NCBI RefSeq assembly: GCF_002216005.1
Contig: NZ_NIQC01000002.1
Span: forward strand, 62,001 to 126,000
Direction of reading: 5' to 3'
Source of the DNA: Natranaerobius trueperi
GTDB taxonomy: Bacteria > Bacillota > Natranaerobiia > Natranaerobiales > Natranaerobiaceae
DNA length: 64,000 nucleotides
Shown here: positions 21,010-30,746 of the stretch, in pieces
Numbering within the stretch: the stretch's first letter is position 1
Layout: the number at the start of each line of letters is the position of its first letter
Position numbers and translations under genes: made by a program
Notes under the pieces: generated by a model
What the model was told of the DNA's origin: nothing
Databases searched by the model: none
What the model saw: the letters and a program-made list of their open reading frames with translations, nothing else

Positions 21010-22449
21010 CGCTAACCATCTATTAACCATAGATTCGACTTTGTCTGGATAAAATTCTTTAAAAATCTTATAATAATAGTATTCAGCTTTAGATTTGAAG
21101 TTTATCCCATAATTTTCTTTTGCCATTCGAAGCTCTTTATCAGTAACCTGTGCATTAATTATATTTGTCATAGCATCTTCATTACCTGAACCGATTCCAA
21201 ATTGTGATTTTTTACGCCATAACACTTCGTCTGGAAGCATACCATTAAATGCTTGACGGAGTATTACTTTTTCCATCCCACTATCGGAAATCTTCCATCT
21301 ATACGGTAGAATTCTTGCAAATTCTATTATCTCAGAATCAAAAAACGGCATTTGACAGTTTAACGCATGGGCTTTAGTCATTCTATCAACCCTTTGTAGC
21401 CCACCACTGTGCATTCCTTTCAGTAGTAACTCAAGTTCTCTATTTAATTCTTCATTTGTCTCATACTGTTTTAAATGATGATATCCTCCAAAAAGTTCAT
21501 CGGCTCCTTCTCCTGACAAAACTAATTCTATCCCTTTCTCTTTTGCTATTTTAGATACAAGATAATTTGCAATAGAACTGTTTACTAACTCTACATCGAA
21601 AGATTCTAAATGGTAGATAACTTCAGGTAAAGCATCAATCATATCCTGACTCTCATAAGTTAGCTCATAGTGTTCACTATTTATATATTCACTAACCTTT
21701 CTAGCATTTAATACATCATCACAGTCCTTCATTCCAACAGCAAAAGTTTGTATTGGAGCTTTTTTTACATTAGATAAAGCAGCAGCTATAACAGAACTAT
21801 CTACTCCACCACTCAAAAATACTCCTATTCGTGTGTTTTCAGAGATATTTTTTTTAACAGCTTTCTCAATAAGCGAATTTAACTCTTCAGCCTTTTGGTA
21901 ATAGCGAGCACTCCCTGGTGAATCTTCTATATCATCATTGAATTCTGGTACAGATTTAAATCTATTAAAACCATCTGATGTAGTATAATATGTTCCTGGT
22001 GGAAATACTTTTATTTCAGCATCTAATTCTTTTAAAGCTTTTATTTCTGATGCAAAAACGAGTCCTTCTTGGACCTTACAGTAATACAGAGGTCGTGTTC
22101 CAAATATATCTCGGGCTACAACTAATTTATCCCCATCTGTTAATATAATTGCAAAATCATCTTCTAATAATTTGAAAATATTAGGTCCATTATCTAGATA
22201 GAAATTAAACAGTTCTTCTCTTGATAACTTAGCACCTTGATAGCTAGGGGTTCCATCTAGAACTAAAACACTATTATATATATTTTCTCTAGCTAAAGAT
22301 AATTCATATTGACTTGTAACTTCCCCTAAAGCTAGGTTACCATTTGGATAAAGTCTTTTTCCATCAGGTCCTCGATGTTCAAGCTTTTCTAATATACCCT
22401 CTAGCTTTTTAGTTTGAAACTTACCTTGTACTCCTACAATTCCACTCAT
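21007..22449 (-). CDS. Asparagine synthetase paralogue with an inactive glutaminase domain
   Basis: 480 residues. The synthetase domain is intact: VFLSGGVDSSVIAAAL (pyrophosphate loop) and LSGEGADELFGGYHHL. The N-terminal glutaminase domain begins MSGIVGVQG, so the essential nucleophile Cys2 is Ser (codon AGT), and the usual glutamine-binding Asn-Gly-Glu loop reads LVLDGTPSYQG. Amidation from glutamine is therefore unlikely; an ammonia-dependent enzyme or a specialised amidotransferase relative is inferred. AGGTGAG precedes the ATG. Monocistronic, with its own promoter and terminator. Confidence 0.85.
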   Translation of the reverse strand: MSGIVGVQGKFQTKKLEGILEKLEHRGPDGKRLYPNGNLALGEVTSQYELSLARENIYNSVLVLDGTPSYQGAKLSREELFNFYLDNGPNIFKLLEDDFAIILTDGDKLVVARDIFGTRPLYYCKVQEGLVFASEIKALKELDAEIKVFPPGTYYTTSDGFNRFKSVPEFNDDIEDSPGSARYYQKAEELNSLIEKAVKKNISENTRIGVFLSGGVDSSVIAAALSNVKKAPIQTFAVGMKDCDDVLNARKVSEYINSEHYELTYESQDMIDALPEVIYHLESFDVELVNSSIANYLVSKIAKEKGIELVLSGEGADELFGGYHHLKQYETNEELNRELELLLKGMHSGGLQRVDRMTKAHALNCQMPFFDSEIIEFARILPYRWKISDSGMEKVILRQAFNGMLPDEVLWRKKSQFGIGSGNEDAMTNIINAQVTDKELRMAKENYGINFKSKAEYYYYKIFKEFYPDKVESMVNRWLA

Positions 22450-22491
22450 AAATTTAAATTCTCACCTCATCTATGGTTTGATTTAGTTCTA

Positions 22492-22519
22492 ATAATAACA
22501 TATGAAAGATATCTCTCAA
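22492..22519 (-). promoter_or_regulatory. Probable promoter of the asparagine-synthetase-like gene
   Basis: TTGAGA (22514-22519) and TATTAT (22492-22497) with a 16-bp spacer, about 45 bp upstream of the start codon. Confidence 0.55.
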
Positions 22520-22628
22520 GTTGACTAAATTCTTTAGAGAATTATTTAAAATTAATCACCATAGAATGAGGTTTACTTACTAATTAATTCATAAAAATAA
22601 AGTGTTGTTTAATATCAATACGAAAATA

Positions 22629-23363
22629 TTAATCAGATCCTATTAGCATTTTAATCCAATATTTTATATAACTGGTTGATAAGCTCTCTTTATAACTTTG
22701 AATATATTCAGATACTTCATCATTATATAGTACTGGTATAGTAGATGTTTGCTCTCTACCTAATAATAAACAACTATTTCTAGGAAAAACAACAGCAAAA
22801 TTAACTGAAGTATCAAGTACTTCACTAGAATGTGACTTAAAAAATGCATCTCTTGCTTTAGATAATTGAAATTGTGGGTTTTTAAATGGTACTTTAAGAG
22901 CATCTGGATTGTTAAGTGGTGTCTTTAACCATTTACTTTCTTCATCAAATACAAAAATTCGACCATTTAGGTTTTTCGCCTCTAAAAAAAATATTCCAGT
23001 CGGCCCTATTACTATATGATCAATTTCATAGCTTGTCCCATTATGTTGAAAAGTATAGTTACTTATCAAATAAAATTGATCATTTAGACTTTCTTTAAGT
23101 GTGTCTGTAACTAACTTTTCACCGTACGCTCCTTTTTCTAAAGCAATTAATTCTTTAGTTAATCGGTCTATGTTTTTTTCTACCTTTCTAAGAGAAGCCC
23201 TTAATTGTTTTGTATTTGGACTGTTAAATGGTAAAAATTTTTTTATATACGCAACATATAGATTGCGTTTTACTTTCCGGTGTTTTTGATTATACTTTTC
23301 TAACTGTGCTTTCTTTTTAACCAAAATACTACGTTCAGATTTTTCATAATTAATTTCTATCAT
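22629..23363 (-). CDS. NERD-domain protein
   Basis: 244 residues. Residues about 20-85 are basic and probably coiled (KKAQLEKYNQKHRKVKR). The NERD domain follows: GAYGEKLVTDTL, YEIDHIVIGPTGIFFLEAKN, with the Glu, Asp and Glu-Ala-Lys residues of the nuclease-like fold. NERD proteins are predicted DNA-processing factors, and a substrate is unknown. AGGAG precedes the ATG. It lies 13 bp downstream of the metallohydrolase gene on the same strand, so the two may be cotranscribed. Confidence 0.82.
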   Translation of the reverse strand: MIEINYEKSERSILVKKKAQLEKYNQKHRKVKRNLYVAYIKKFLPFNSPNTKQLRASLRKVEKNIDRLTKELIALEKGAYGEKLVTDTLKESLNDQFYLISNYTFQHNGTSYEIDHIVIGPTGIFFLEAKNLNGRIFVFDEESKWLKTPLNNPDALKVPFKNPQFQLSKARDAFFKSHSSEVLDTSVNFAVVFPRNSCLLLGREQTSTIPVLYNDEVSEYIQSYKESLSTSYIKYWIKMLIGSD

Positions 23364-23376
23364 ATAATTCTCCTAG

Positions 23377-24135
23377 CTAAATCAAATATGAAGTATTTTC
23401 AACGGCTAAAGAACTATCAGAAAATACCTTTGAAGCTTCATTTAAAAGTTCTTTTGTATCTATTAAAGGATGTAAATGCGTCATTATCAGTCGTTTAACA
23501 TTTGCGTTTTTTGCTAAAAGTGCTGCCTCTTTAGCACTCATATGATAATCTTCATGTCCTTTTTTATTTTTTTCTGTGAAGCTGGTTTCTGCTAATAATA
23601 AATCTGAATTTGAAATAAAGTCTATCAAAGAAGAGTCTTCTTTATAAGCAGTATCACCAGTATAAGCAAAGATTTTATCATTATATTCTAACCGGTACGC
23701 TAAACAATATAAAGGGTGTTCAGTTTTGATACAGGTAATATCGATTTCACCTATATTAATATGGTCATTCTCTTCTAAAGCTTTAACATCAAAACCTTCA
23801 TAAGAAGATAGTTTGTCAACTTGTTCTTGTGGTTTTCGAGGAACATATATAGCTAATGGATTAGTCGCATTACCCATTTTTATAGAAGTTTCATAAGCAT
23901 GCCTTAAAGCCACTAAATCTGCAACATGATCTTCATGAAAATGACTAATAAATACAGCTGATAATTCTGATACATCAAAGTAATTTTGAAGATTACTTAA
24001 TATACCATTTCCACAATCAAATAAAATTTTTTTGTTTTCAATTGTTAATAAATACCCTGAACAATTTCCGTTTTTCGGAGGATAAGGACTGTATCTTCCT
24101 AAAACTCTAACAGCTATCGGTTTTTTTAATTTCAA
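23377..24135 (-). CDS. Metallo-beta-lactamase-fold hydrolase (RNase Z-like)
   Basis: 252 residues. Zinc motifs are clear: ISHFHEDHVADL (HxHxDH), GHEDYHMSAKEAA, YTGDTAYKE and THLHP. The order matches the ElaC/YhfI branch of the superfamily, whose members act on phosphodiesters or small esters; the true substrate is not evident. The TTG start follows GGAGTG. The 24,140-24,330 stretch upstream holds no gene. Confidence 0.83.
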   Translation of the reverse strand: MKLKKPIAVRVLGRYSPYPPKNGNCSGYLLTIENKKILFDCGNGILSNLQNYFDVSELSAVFISHFHEDHVADLVALRHAYETSIKMGNATNPLAIYVPRKPQEQVDKLSSYEGFDVKALEENDHINIGEIDITCIKTEHPLYCLAYRLEYNDKIFAYTGDTAYKEDSSLIDFISNSDLLLAETSFTEKNKKGHEDYHMSAKEAALLAKNANVKRLIMTHLHPLIDTKELLNEASKVFSDSSLAVENTSYLI

Positions 24136-24329
24136 CTTTTATCACACTCCGATTTTTGGATATTTAATACAATTCTATCACTCGTTAAATTCATAAACAA
24201 CTTACAAGTCAGGAGTTTAAAGTATAAAAATATTTATCGTTAAAAATTACTCTTTTAGAATTGTAAAAGTATGTATCCATTGATAATTACGAGTAGGGTG
24301 ACTTGCTTCTTATATACTTAGTATACCCA

Positions 24330-25319
24330 TCTAAGAAAGCATCAACTCTCGTATATAAAAACCCCACAAAAACACTCTTCTTCATTGCACCTTTCTCAGT
24401 AACTGCTAAAGCTCCGGCTATCGCACTTACCTTCCCAGCATAGGTAAGTTCAGAAATAGTTAGTTCATAAAATTTCTTATTAAAGCTAGATATCGAATAT
24501 AATACACCAGCAGTCTAAGCATCTCCCGCTCCAATTGTATCTTTTGTAGTTACCTCAAAGGGGTCAATGTTTATAGACTTATTTGAATAATATAGTAAGC
24601 TATCCTTACTCCCTCTTGTGATATATGATACTTGTGACCCTTGAATTTTTGTTAAAAATCAACCATCAATTCTTCATCCCATAAATTCGATCTTAAGTTT
24701 GGATCTAGTGAGACTATTATATTATTGTCTTTAGCTATATTAATTGCCTTAGAGGTCGCTTTTTTACTTGGACTTTGAATTGTTGAGATAGATTCTATAT
24801 GTAAAATATCATTATCTATTATAAGTTTTTCTGTTATTTCTTCTGGTTCTAAAAGTTGATCTACACTTTTTGGAATATAAAAATCAAAATGACGTTCCCC
24901 ATAAGAATCTAAGGATACAAAAGTAATCCCTATTTTAATCTCATTTGTAAAATATAGTCCATGGTATCAATTTTATAATAATCTAATGTTTCTTTTAAAA
25001 AATGCCCTATAATATCTTCTCCAACCTTACCAATAAAGCTTGCAATAACTCCAAGTTTCGAAAGAGCTACTGCCACATTTGCAGGAGCTCCTCCTGGTTG
25101 TTTTTCTAATGTTTTATTATCCCTATTTTGAGAAATAAAATCCACTAGTGTTTCTCCTAATGTAACTACTTTTAACATTAAAGATTTCACCTCTACTACC
25201 ACTGCTTTATCTTCTACTACATCACCTGGACCTAATATCCTTGTAACGATAAATGCACCTACAACTGCTAAAGCAAATCCAATATTTGTTTTACCTTCAT
25301 GATTAGATTTAACAATCAC
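24330..25319 (-). pseudogene. Broken fructokinase (PfkB family), with a membrane-protein tail fused upstream
   Basis: The kinase starts at about 25178 (LKVVTLGETLVDFISQ, KQPGGAPANVAVALSKLG, IGKVGEDIIGHF) but stops at 24930. The protein then resumes in a shifted frame (FVSLDSYGERHFDFYIP, SLDPNLRSNLWDEE) and again as TTKDTIGAGDA, where the ATP/catalytic motif runs straight into TAG. At least two frameshifts and one stop are visible. The 47 codons before the kinase, in frame (KTNIGFALAVVGAFIVTRIL), look like the end of a PTS sugar permease, suggesting a deletion fused remnants of a sugar operon. Confidence 0.8.
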
Positions 25320-25341
25320 TTATTTGATATACAAAATATAA

Positions 25342-25380
25342 TAAAACACTACTATAGATTTTATCTACAGTAGTGTTTTA
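25342..25380 (-). terminator. argH terminator
   Basis: TAAAACACTACT pairs with AGTAGTGTTTTA (12 bp), 2 bp after the argH stop codon, with T/A-rich flank on the minus strand. Confidence 0.8.
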
Positions 25381-25382
25381 TA

Positions 25383-26807
25383 CTACAAAAATTTAGGTAA
25401 TTTTTGTACTTTACTAGAAAAGTCATTTAACTCTTTTAAAGCACAGTTAATTTGTTCTCTCATAATATTAGGTGATGGCCCACCTTTACTACTTCGTGAG
25501 TTAACACATTCAATTGGATCTAAGACAGTAAATAAATTATCTAAAGAGTCAGAGTTTAAGTCTGGTACTAATTGTGATAATTCTTCTTTTGTAATTTGAT
25601 TAAGTAGTTTTTTTCTTTCTTGACAATTTCTAACCAATTTCCCTGTAATGTCATGAGCTATTCTAAAAGGTATTCCTAATGTTGTTAGGTAGTCAGCAAC
25701 ATCTGTAGCATTTGAGAAATCTGAATATATAGAGTTTTTCATTACATCTTTGTTTACTGTCATTGTTTGTAGCATCTCATTCATTAAAGATATGGATACT
25801 TCTAATGTATCTACTGTGTCAAAAACGCATTCTTTATCTTCCTGAAAATCTTTATTATATGCCATTGGAAGAGCCTTACATGTAGTTGCTAATGCAGAAT
25901 AGTTACCTATAACTCTACCAGTTTTTCCTCTAATTAATTCAGCAACATCTGGATTTTGTTTTTGAGGCATTATACTAGAACCAGTAGTAAAAGCTTCATC
26001 TAATTTAATATAATTAAACTCTTTAGAAGACCATAGTACTAACTCTTCAGATAGCCGGCTTAAATTGAGCATTACAGATGTCAAAATTGAAAGTAATTCT
26101 AGAGCATTATCTCTACTACTAACAGCGTCCATACTGTTATCAAATACTTTCGAAAAATTTAATTCATTAGCCGTGATTTCCTGGGAAATCGGGAAACTAG
26201 TCCCTGCAAATGCTCCGGATCCTAGTGGCATATTATTTGCTCTTAAGTTAAATTCTAGTATTCTTTCTAAATCTCTTTTAAACTTCCAAAAATAATTCAT
26301 TATATGATGAGAAAAGGTCGTTGGTTGTGCCCTTTGCATATGAGTGAAACCAGGCATATAAGTATATATATGTTGCTTTGACAAATTTATAAAAGTTTCT
26401 AGTAACTCCACTATTTTTTTTGCTAATTCACCACTTTTATCTAAAAAAAACATTTGCATATCTAAAGCTACCTGATCATTTCTACTTCTTCCTGTATGAA
26501 GTTTTTTACCAGTATCTCCAGCCAATTCTATTATCCGTCGTTCTATATTCATATGGATATCTTCATCTGAGATATTAAATTCAAGTTTTCCTTGTTTTGC
26601 TTCCTCAAAAACTTCTTGTAATGCTTGAACTAACTCATCTTTTTCTTTAGTTGAAAGTATCTTTTGATTAGATAACATTTTTACATGAGCGATACTTCCA
26701 ATTATATCGTATAAAACAAGTCTCTTATCAAATTCTATTGAAGCTGTAAACTCTTCAACTAGTTTATTAGTTTCCTTTGTAAATCTTCCACCCCATAATT
26801 TTGACAA
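25383..26807 (-). CDS. argH: Argininosuccinate lyase
   Basis: Releases arginine and fumarate from argininosuccinate. Fumarase-superfamily signature GSSIMPQKQNPDVAEL, plus HTGRSRNDQVALD and QRAQPTTFSHH. Length 474 is normal. The TTG start at 26807 follows AGGAGGG. It is last in the arginine cluster; the 117-bp gap to the transporter shows no feature I can support. Confidence 0.96.
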   Translation of the reverse strand: MSKLWGGRFTKETNKLVEEFTASIEFDKRLVLYDIIGSIAHVKMLSNQKILSTKEKDELVQALQEVFEEAKQGKLEFNISDEDIHMNIERRIIELAGDTGKKLHTGRSRNDQVALDMQMFFLDKSGELAKKIVELLETFINLSKQHIYTYMPGFTHMQRAQPTTFSHHIMNYFWKFKRDLERILEFNLRANNMPLGSGAFAGTSFPISQEITANELNFSKVFDNSMDAVSSRDNALELLSILTSVMLNLSRLSEELVLWSSKEFNYIKLDEAFTTGSSIMPQKQNPDVAELIRGKTGRVIGNYSALATTCKALPMAYNKDFQEDKECVFDTVDTLEVSISLMNEMLQTMTVNKDVMKNSIYSDFSNATDVADYLTTLGIPFRIAHDITGKLVRNCQERKKLLNQITKEELSQLVPDLNSDSLDNLFTVLDPIECVNSRSSKGGPSPNIMREQINCALKELNDFSSKVQKLPKFL

Positions 26808-26924
26808 TTTATTCCCTCCTATACAATAGAGTTAGTTTCGACATGCTAATCATAGTCAAAAGAATTCACTGATCTTTGATAATTTTATACTTGACTATTT
26901 ATAGCACGTCTTATTAGTCGACAT

Positions 26925-28505
26925 TTAACCTTTAGTAGATTCTTTTACTAAAGTATTTAACTCATTAATTTTTGATCTTGTTTCACTAACCTCACCATCT
27001 ATTTTTGAAAATATAACAAGCGCTAAGATCGTAAATACAAATGTTGTAATTAAAGGAAGCACAAAAGATTTTGTAATACCTGCAATTAAAAATCCAATAG
27101 AACCACCTATTGCTGCGTTTATAGCATAAGGTAGTTGAGTATTTACATGATCAATATGGTCACAAGAAGCACCCATGGACGAAAGTATAGTTGTATCTGA
27201 AATAGGGGAACAGTGATCTCCAAACAAGCCACCGCTTAAAACTGCTGCAATAGACGGAGCCATACTAGCGTCTATACTACTAGCTAAAGAGATGGATATT
27301 GGTAAAAATATAGCAAACGTCCCCCAAGATGTCCCTGTAGAAAAAGCTGCTAAGGCTGATGCGACAAAAATAGAAACCAACATTACAGCGGGTGTTAGAA
27401 AAGCTTCTGTAACACTTACTATATAATCAGCTGTCCCTATACCTTCTGTTACACTCCCTATTGACCAAGCAAGGATTAGAATTAATATCGCATCCATCAT
27501 CTGTCTCGTGCCATTTAGCCAAGTTTCAGTAGCTTCTTTAAAGGTGAATACTTTACTTTTAACAGTAACTAATACTCCAACTATACTAGCTATAAAAAAT
27601 GATACATTAAGAGATAACATTACATCAGCATTACCTATTGCTTGGAATAAACCAACTTCAGGATACCCACCAGTCCAAATAAATAAAGAAAATATAAGAA
27701 TTAGTAATACACCTAATGGTGCAAGTATATTCCAAATTGTTGGCTTAGCATAAGAAGGTACTTCTATACTGTTTTCAGCTCTTAAAGGCTTTGCCCCATC
27801 TTTTATTAGTTTTCCTTCATTACAAGCTCTTTTTTCAGCTTGTTTCATAGGGCCAAAGTCAATACCTTTAAAAGATATTATTAATGTAGCTATTAATGCA
27901 GATATAGCATAAAATTGATAAGGGATTGCTTTTATAAATACATCTAATGGGTTAGCATCATAGCCTAGTTCAGAAAACTCACTACCAACTATACCAATTA
28001 CATAAGCTCCCCAAGTTGAAAATGGCACCAGTAAACTTACAGGTGCACTGGTTGAATCTAATAAATAGGCAAGTTTTTCTCTTGATATTTTTAGAAAGTC
28101 AGTAATTGGTCTAAAAATCGGTCCAACAATAACTGGATTGGTTACATCACAAAAGAAAATTGTTACTCCTCCAGCCCATGTTAATAATAGTCCTTGTTTT
28201 CTAGTCTTTATTCTATCCTTTAAAAAGTCCCCAAAAACCTTAGCTCCACCACCTCGTTCTAAGATTGCAGAAAATGCTCCTAATATAATGGTTGATAACA
28301 TCGCAGACGTATTCCAGGGGTCTGCCATTTCAATAAAAATATGATCTTCAAAAGTACTGACTATACCCACTATAGGGTTAAAACTTGATAACATAGTAGC
28401 TCCTAGCCAGACCCCTACAAATAATGAAAGTAGTACTTGTTTTGTCAAAATTGCTAGTATTATAGCTACTAACGGTGGCAATAAAGAATATATACCAAAG
28501 TCCAT
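26925..28505 (-). CDS. NhaC-family antiporter-like transporter
   Basis: About 526 residues with roughly a dozen hydrophobic segments. GGLFGDHCSPISDTTILSS and FSTGTSWGTFAIFLP are hallmarks of the NhaC ion-transporter superfamily. Members exchange sodium for protons or organic ions such as malate/lactate and amino acids. ATG at 28505 is chosen because GGAGGTG lies just upstream. Its place between argH and a deiminase-like gene suggests an arginine, citrulline or ornithine exchanger, but this is inference; plain Na+/H+ exchange is equally possible. Confidence 0.82.
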   Translation of the reverse strand: MDFGIYSLLPPLVAIILAILTKQVLLSLFVGVWLGATMLSSFNPIVGIVSTFEDHIFIEMADPWNTSAMLSTIILGAFSAILERGGGAKVFGDFLKDRIKTRKQGLLLTWAGGVTIFFCDVTNPVIVGPIFRPITDFLKISREKLAYLLDSTSAPVSLLVPFSTWGAYVIGIVGSEFSELGYDANPLDVFIKAIPYQFYAISALIATLIISFKGIDFGPMKQAEKRACNEGKLIKDGAKPLRAENSIEVPSYAKPTIWNILAPLGVLLILIFSLFIWTGGYPEVGLFQAIGNADVMLSLNVSFFIASIVGVLVTVKSKVFTFKEATETWLNGTRQMMDAILILILAWSIGSVTEGIGTADYIVSVTEAFLTPAVMLVSIFVASALAAFSTGTSWGTFAIFLPISISLASSIDASMAPSIAAVLSGGLFGDHCSPISDTTILSSMGASCDHIDHVNTQLPYAINAAIGGSIGFLIAGITKSFVLPLITTFVFTILALVIFSKIDGEVSETRSKINELNTLVKESTKG

Positions 28506-28531
28506 TATAATCACCTCCAATTTTTTAATAT

Positions 28532-28561
28532 AGCCACCATCTCCTAATTAAGATGGTGGCT
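28532..28561 (-). other. Intercistronic hairpin without a clear U-tract
   Basis: GCCACCATCT pairs with AGATGGTGGC around an 8-nt loop between the deiminase-like gene and the transporter. The minus-strand sequence after it is TATATTAAAAAA, not U-rich, so it may stabilise or process mRNA rather than terminate. Confidence 0.5.
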
Positions 28562-28566
28562 TAGTC

Positions 28567-29445
28567 TTAATCGGTTGTTCTAAAAATAGGACGAGTAAGG
28601 CAAGTAGGTCCACCCATACCTTTATGAGAAATTTCATCCCCTATATAGGTTAAAACTTCTACTCCTTCTTTTTCTAATTTATCACGTGTTTCAGGATTAC
28701 CAGACAACATGATACATTTACGTGGAGCTATAGCTAATACATTACAAGCTTGAGTATGAAATTCATAGTCAGAAACTTCAACCAATTTATAGCCTCTTTC
28801 TAGAAGATATTCTCTAAAAGATACAGCCATAAACTTTGAATATACTACAGCTAAGTCATTATCGATTGGACTAATAAGTGACATTAAGTGTATACATTCT
28901 TGTGGACCATTTAAATGAGGTAAGTCTACTTCTATTACTTCTTTAACTGTATCTTTTGTTAATTGCTTAAATTGTCTAATTCCTTCTTTATTTGTTCTAT
29001 AACCAATACCAATTGCCACTGTTTCTTCATCTAACCATACAACATCTCCACCTTCTAATTTTCCGTTGCCTGTAATTTGGCCTATAATAGGAATTCTAAG
29101 TTCTTTCAAATACTCACCCATACTGTCTGGTTCTTTTTTACGATTCTCTTTGCCCATATTACCTAGTATTGCACCTTTAGGTGTAATCACCGCAGGATCA
29201 TGAACATATATAGAATCAATCCCCGATTCGTCTTCTGGTAAAAAATAAACATCATCTACATTTAACTGTAATAATTTTAGGAATTTTTCATATTCTTCAA
29301 TTGCTCTTTCATAATCAGGGCATGTTAAAAAATTATATTGCTTCCAATACTTTTCTAGATATTTTTGACTTACATAAGCGTCTTTTGCATGTTTTACTAA
29401 TACAGTCCGTAGTTTGTTAACTTCAGAAACGCCGTTATATTTCAA
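28567..29445 (-). CDS. Arginine deiminase/amidinotransferase-superfamily hydrolase
   Basis: About 292 residues of the guanidine-modifying fold. Likely catalytic residues are the Cys in GGPTCLTRP near the C-terminus, the His in ECIHLMSL, and acidic residues in GKLEGGDVVWLD. Relatives hydrolyse arginine, dimethylarginine or similar guanidines. Length is shorter than classical ArcA (about 410) and closer to dimethylargininase-like enzymes. TTG at 29445 has AAAGGTGG at good spacing. It sits between argG and an antiporter, so arginine or citrulline turnover is inferred. Confidence 0.78.
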   Translation of the reverse strand: MKYNGVSEVNKLRTVLVKHAKDAYVSQKYLEKYWKQYNFLTCPDYERAIEEYEKFLKLLQLNVDDVYFLPEDESGIDSIYVHDPAVITPKGAILGNMGKENRKKEPDSMGEYLKELRIPIIGQITGNGKLEGGDVVWLDEETVAIGIGYRTNKEGIRQFKQLTKDTVKEVIEVDLPHLNGPQECIHLMSLISPIDNDLAVVYSKFMAVSFREYLLERGYKLVEVSDYEFHTQACNVLAIAPRKCIMLSGNPETRDKLEKEGVEVLTYIGDEISHKGMGGPTCLTRPIFRTTD

Positions 29446-29461
29446 TAGATATACCACCTTT

Positions 29462-30673
29462 CTAATTTTGATTTCTCTGTATCATCCCCTCAGTTGTTAA
29501 GGTAAGACCAAAAATATTGATAAAACCTTCAGCGTCTTTTTGATTATAAACTTCATCTTCCTCAAAGGTAGCTAAGTCTTCTCGATATAGACTATAAGGC
29601 GCTTTTCTCTCAGAGATTTCTATATTTCCTTTATAAAGTTTAAGTTTTACTTTTCCTGTAAGATTTTGTTGAGTTTTGTCAACAAAAGCATCAAGAGCTT
29701 TTTTTAAGCTTGAAAACCATAAACCATTATAAACTAGTTCCGAATACTTGCTTGAGACTAATTCTTTAAAATGCATAGTATCTTTATCTAAAGTTAGGTA
29801 TTCTAATTCTTTCTTCGCATGGTATAATAAAGTACCCCCAGGTGTTTCATATACTCCTCTTGATTTCATACCAAGCAATCTATTTTCAACTATATCAACA
29901 CGACCAACACCATGCTTACCACCAATTTCATTTAATTTTTCCATTAGCTCAATTGGTTCTAATATTTCACCATTAATCTTAGTTGGTATTCCATTTTCAA
30001 ACTCAAACTCTACATATTCAGGTGTATCAACTGCCTTTTCTGGTGAGGTTGTCATTATAAACATGTCTTCATCGGGCTCATAAGTAGGATCCTCTAATAT
30101 CCCTCCTTCATAACTAGAATGAAATAAGTTTCTATCTATACTATAGGGTTTCTCTTTAGTAACAGGAACTGAAATATTATAGTATTTGGCATACTCTACA
30201 GCATCTTCTCTACTTTTTATATCCCATTCTCGCCATGGTGCTATAATCTTCAGTTCAGGAGCTAGGGCTTTAACTGCCATTTCAAATCTTACTTGATCAT
30301 TTCCTTTTCCTGTACATCCATGAGCTATTCCATCAGCACCTTCTTTTTGAGCAATTTCCACCATTTTTTTACCTAAAAGTGGTCTGCATATAGCTGTTCC
30401 AAGTAAGTATTTACCTTCATACATTGCATTTGCTTTAATTGCAGGATAGATATAATCAGTTACAAACTCTTCTTGTAAGTTTTCAACATAGACCTTACTA
30501 GCACCAGTGTTATAAGCTTTCTTTTTAATAGCTTCTACATCTTCTTGTTGACCTACATCACCTATCATAGCTATTACTTCACAGTCATAATTTTCTTGGA
30601 TCCACTTAATTGCAACTGAAGTATCAAGCCCTCCTGAATACGCTAACACTACCTTATTAATCTGTGACATCAT
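29462..30673 (-). CDS. argG: Argininosuccinate synthase
   Basis: Joins citrulline and aspartate with [17 protein letters not shown] is the ATP pyrophosphatase loop; [13 protein letters not shown] and [17 protein letters not shown] are diagnostic. Length 403 is standard. ATG at 30673 follows GGGAGAG. It follows argF by about 70 bp and precedes the deiminase-like gene by 16 bp. Confidence 0.97.
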   Translation of the reverse strand: MMSQINKVVLAYSGGLDTSVAIKWIQENYDCEVIAMIGDVGQQEDVEAIKKKAYNTGASKVYVENLQEEFVTDYIYPAIKANAMYEGKYLLGTAICRPLLGKKMVEIAQKEGADGIAHGCTGKGNDQVRFEMAVKALAPELKIIAPWREWDIKSREDAVEYAKYYNISVPVTKEKPYSIDRNLFHSSYEGGILEDPTYEPDEDMFIMTTSPEKAVDTPEYVEFEFENGIPTKINGEILEPIELMEKLNEIGGKHGVGRVDIVENRLLGMKSRGVYETPGGTLLYHAKKELEYLTLDKDTMHFKELVSSKYSELVYNGLWFSSLKKALDAFVDKTQQNLTGKVKLKLYKGNIEISERKAPYSLYREDLATFEEDEVYNQKDAEGFINIFGLTLTTEGMIQRNQN

Positions 30674-30746
30674 TAATACTCTCCCTTCAAATAATAAATA
30701 TTAATTATATAAAAAAGTTACGATAACTCAAATACTAATCTACTTT

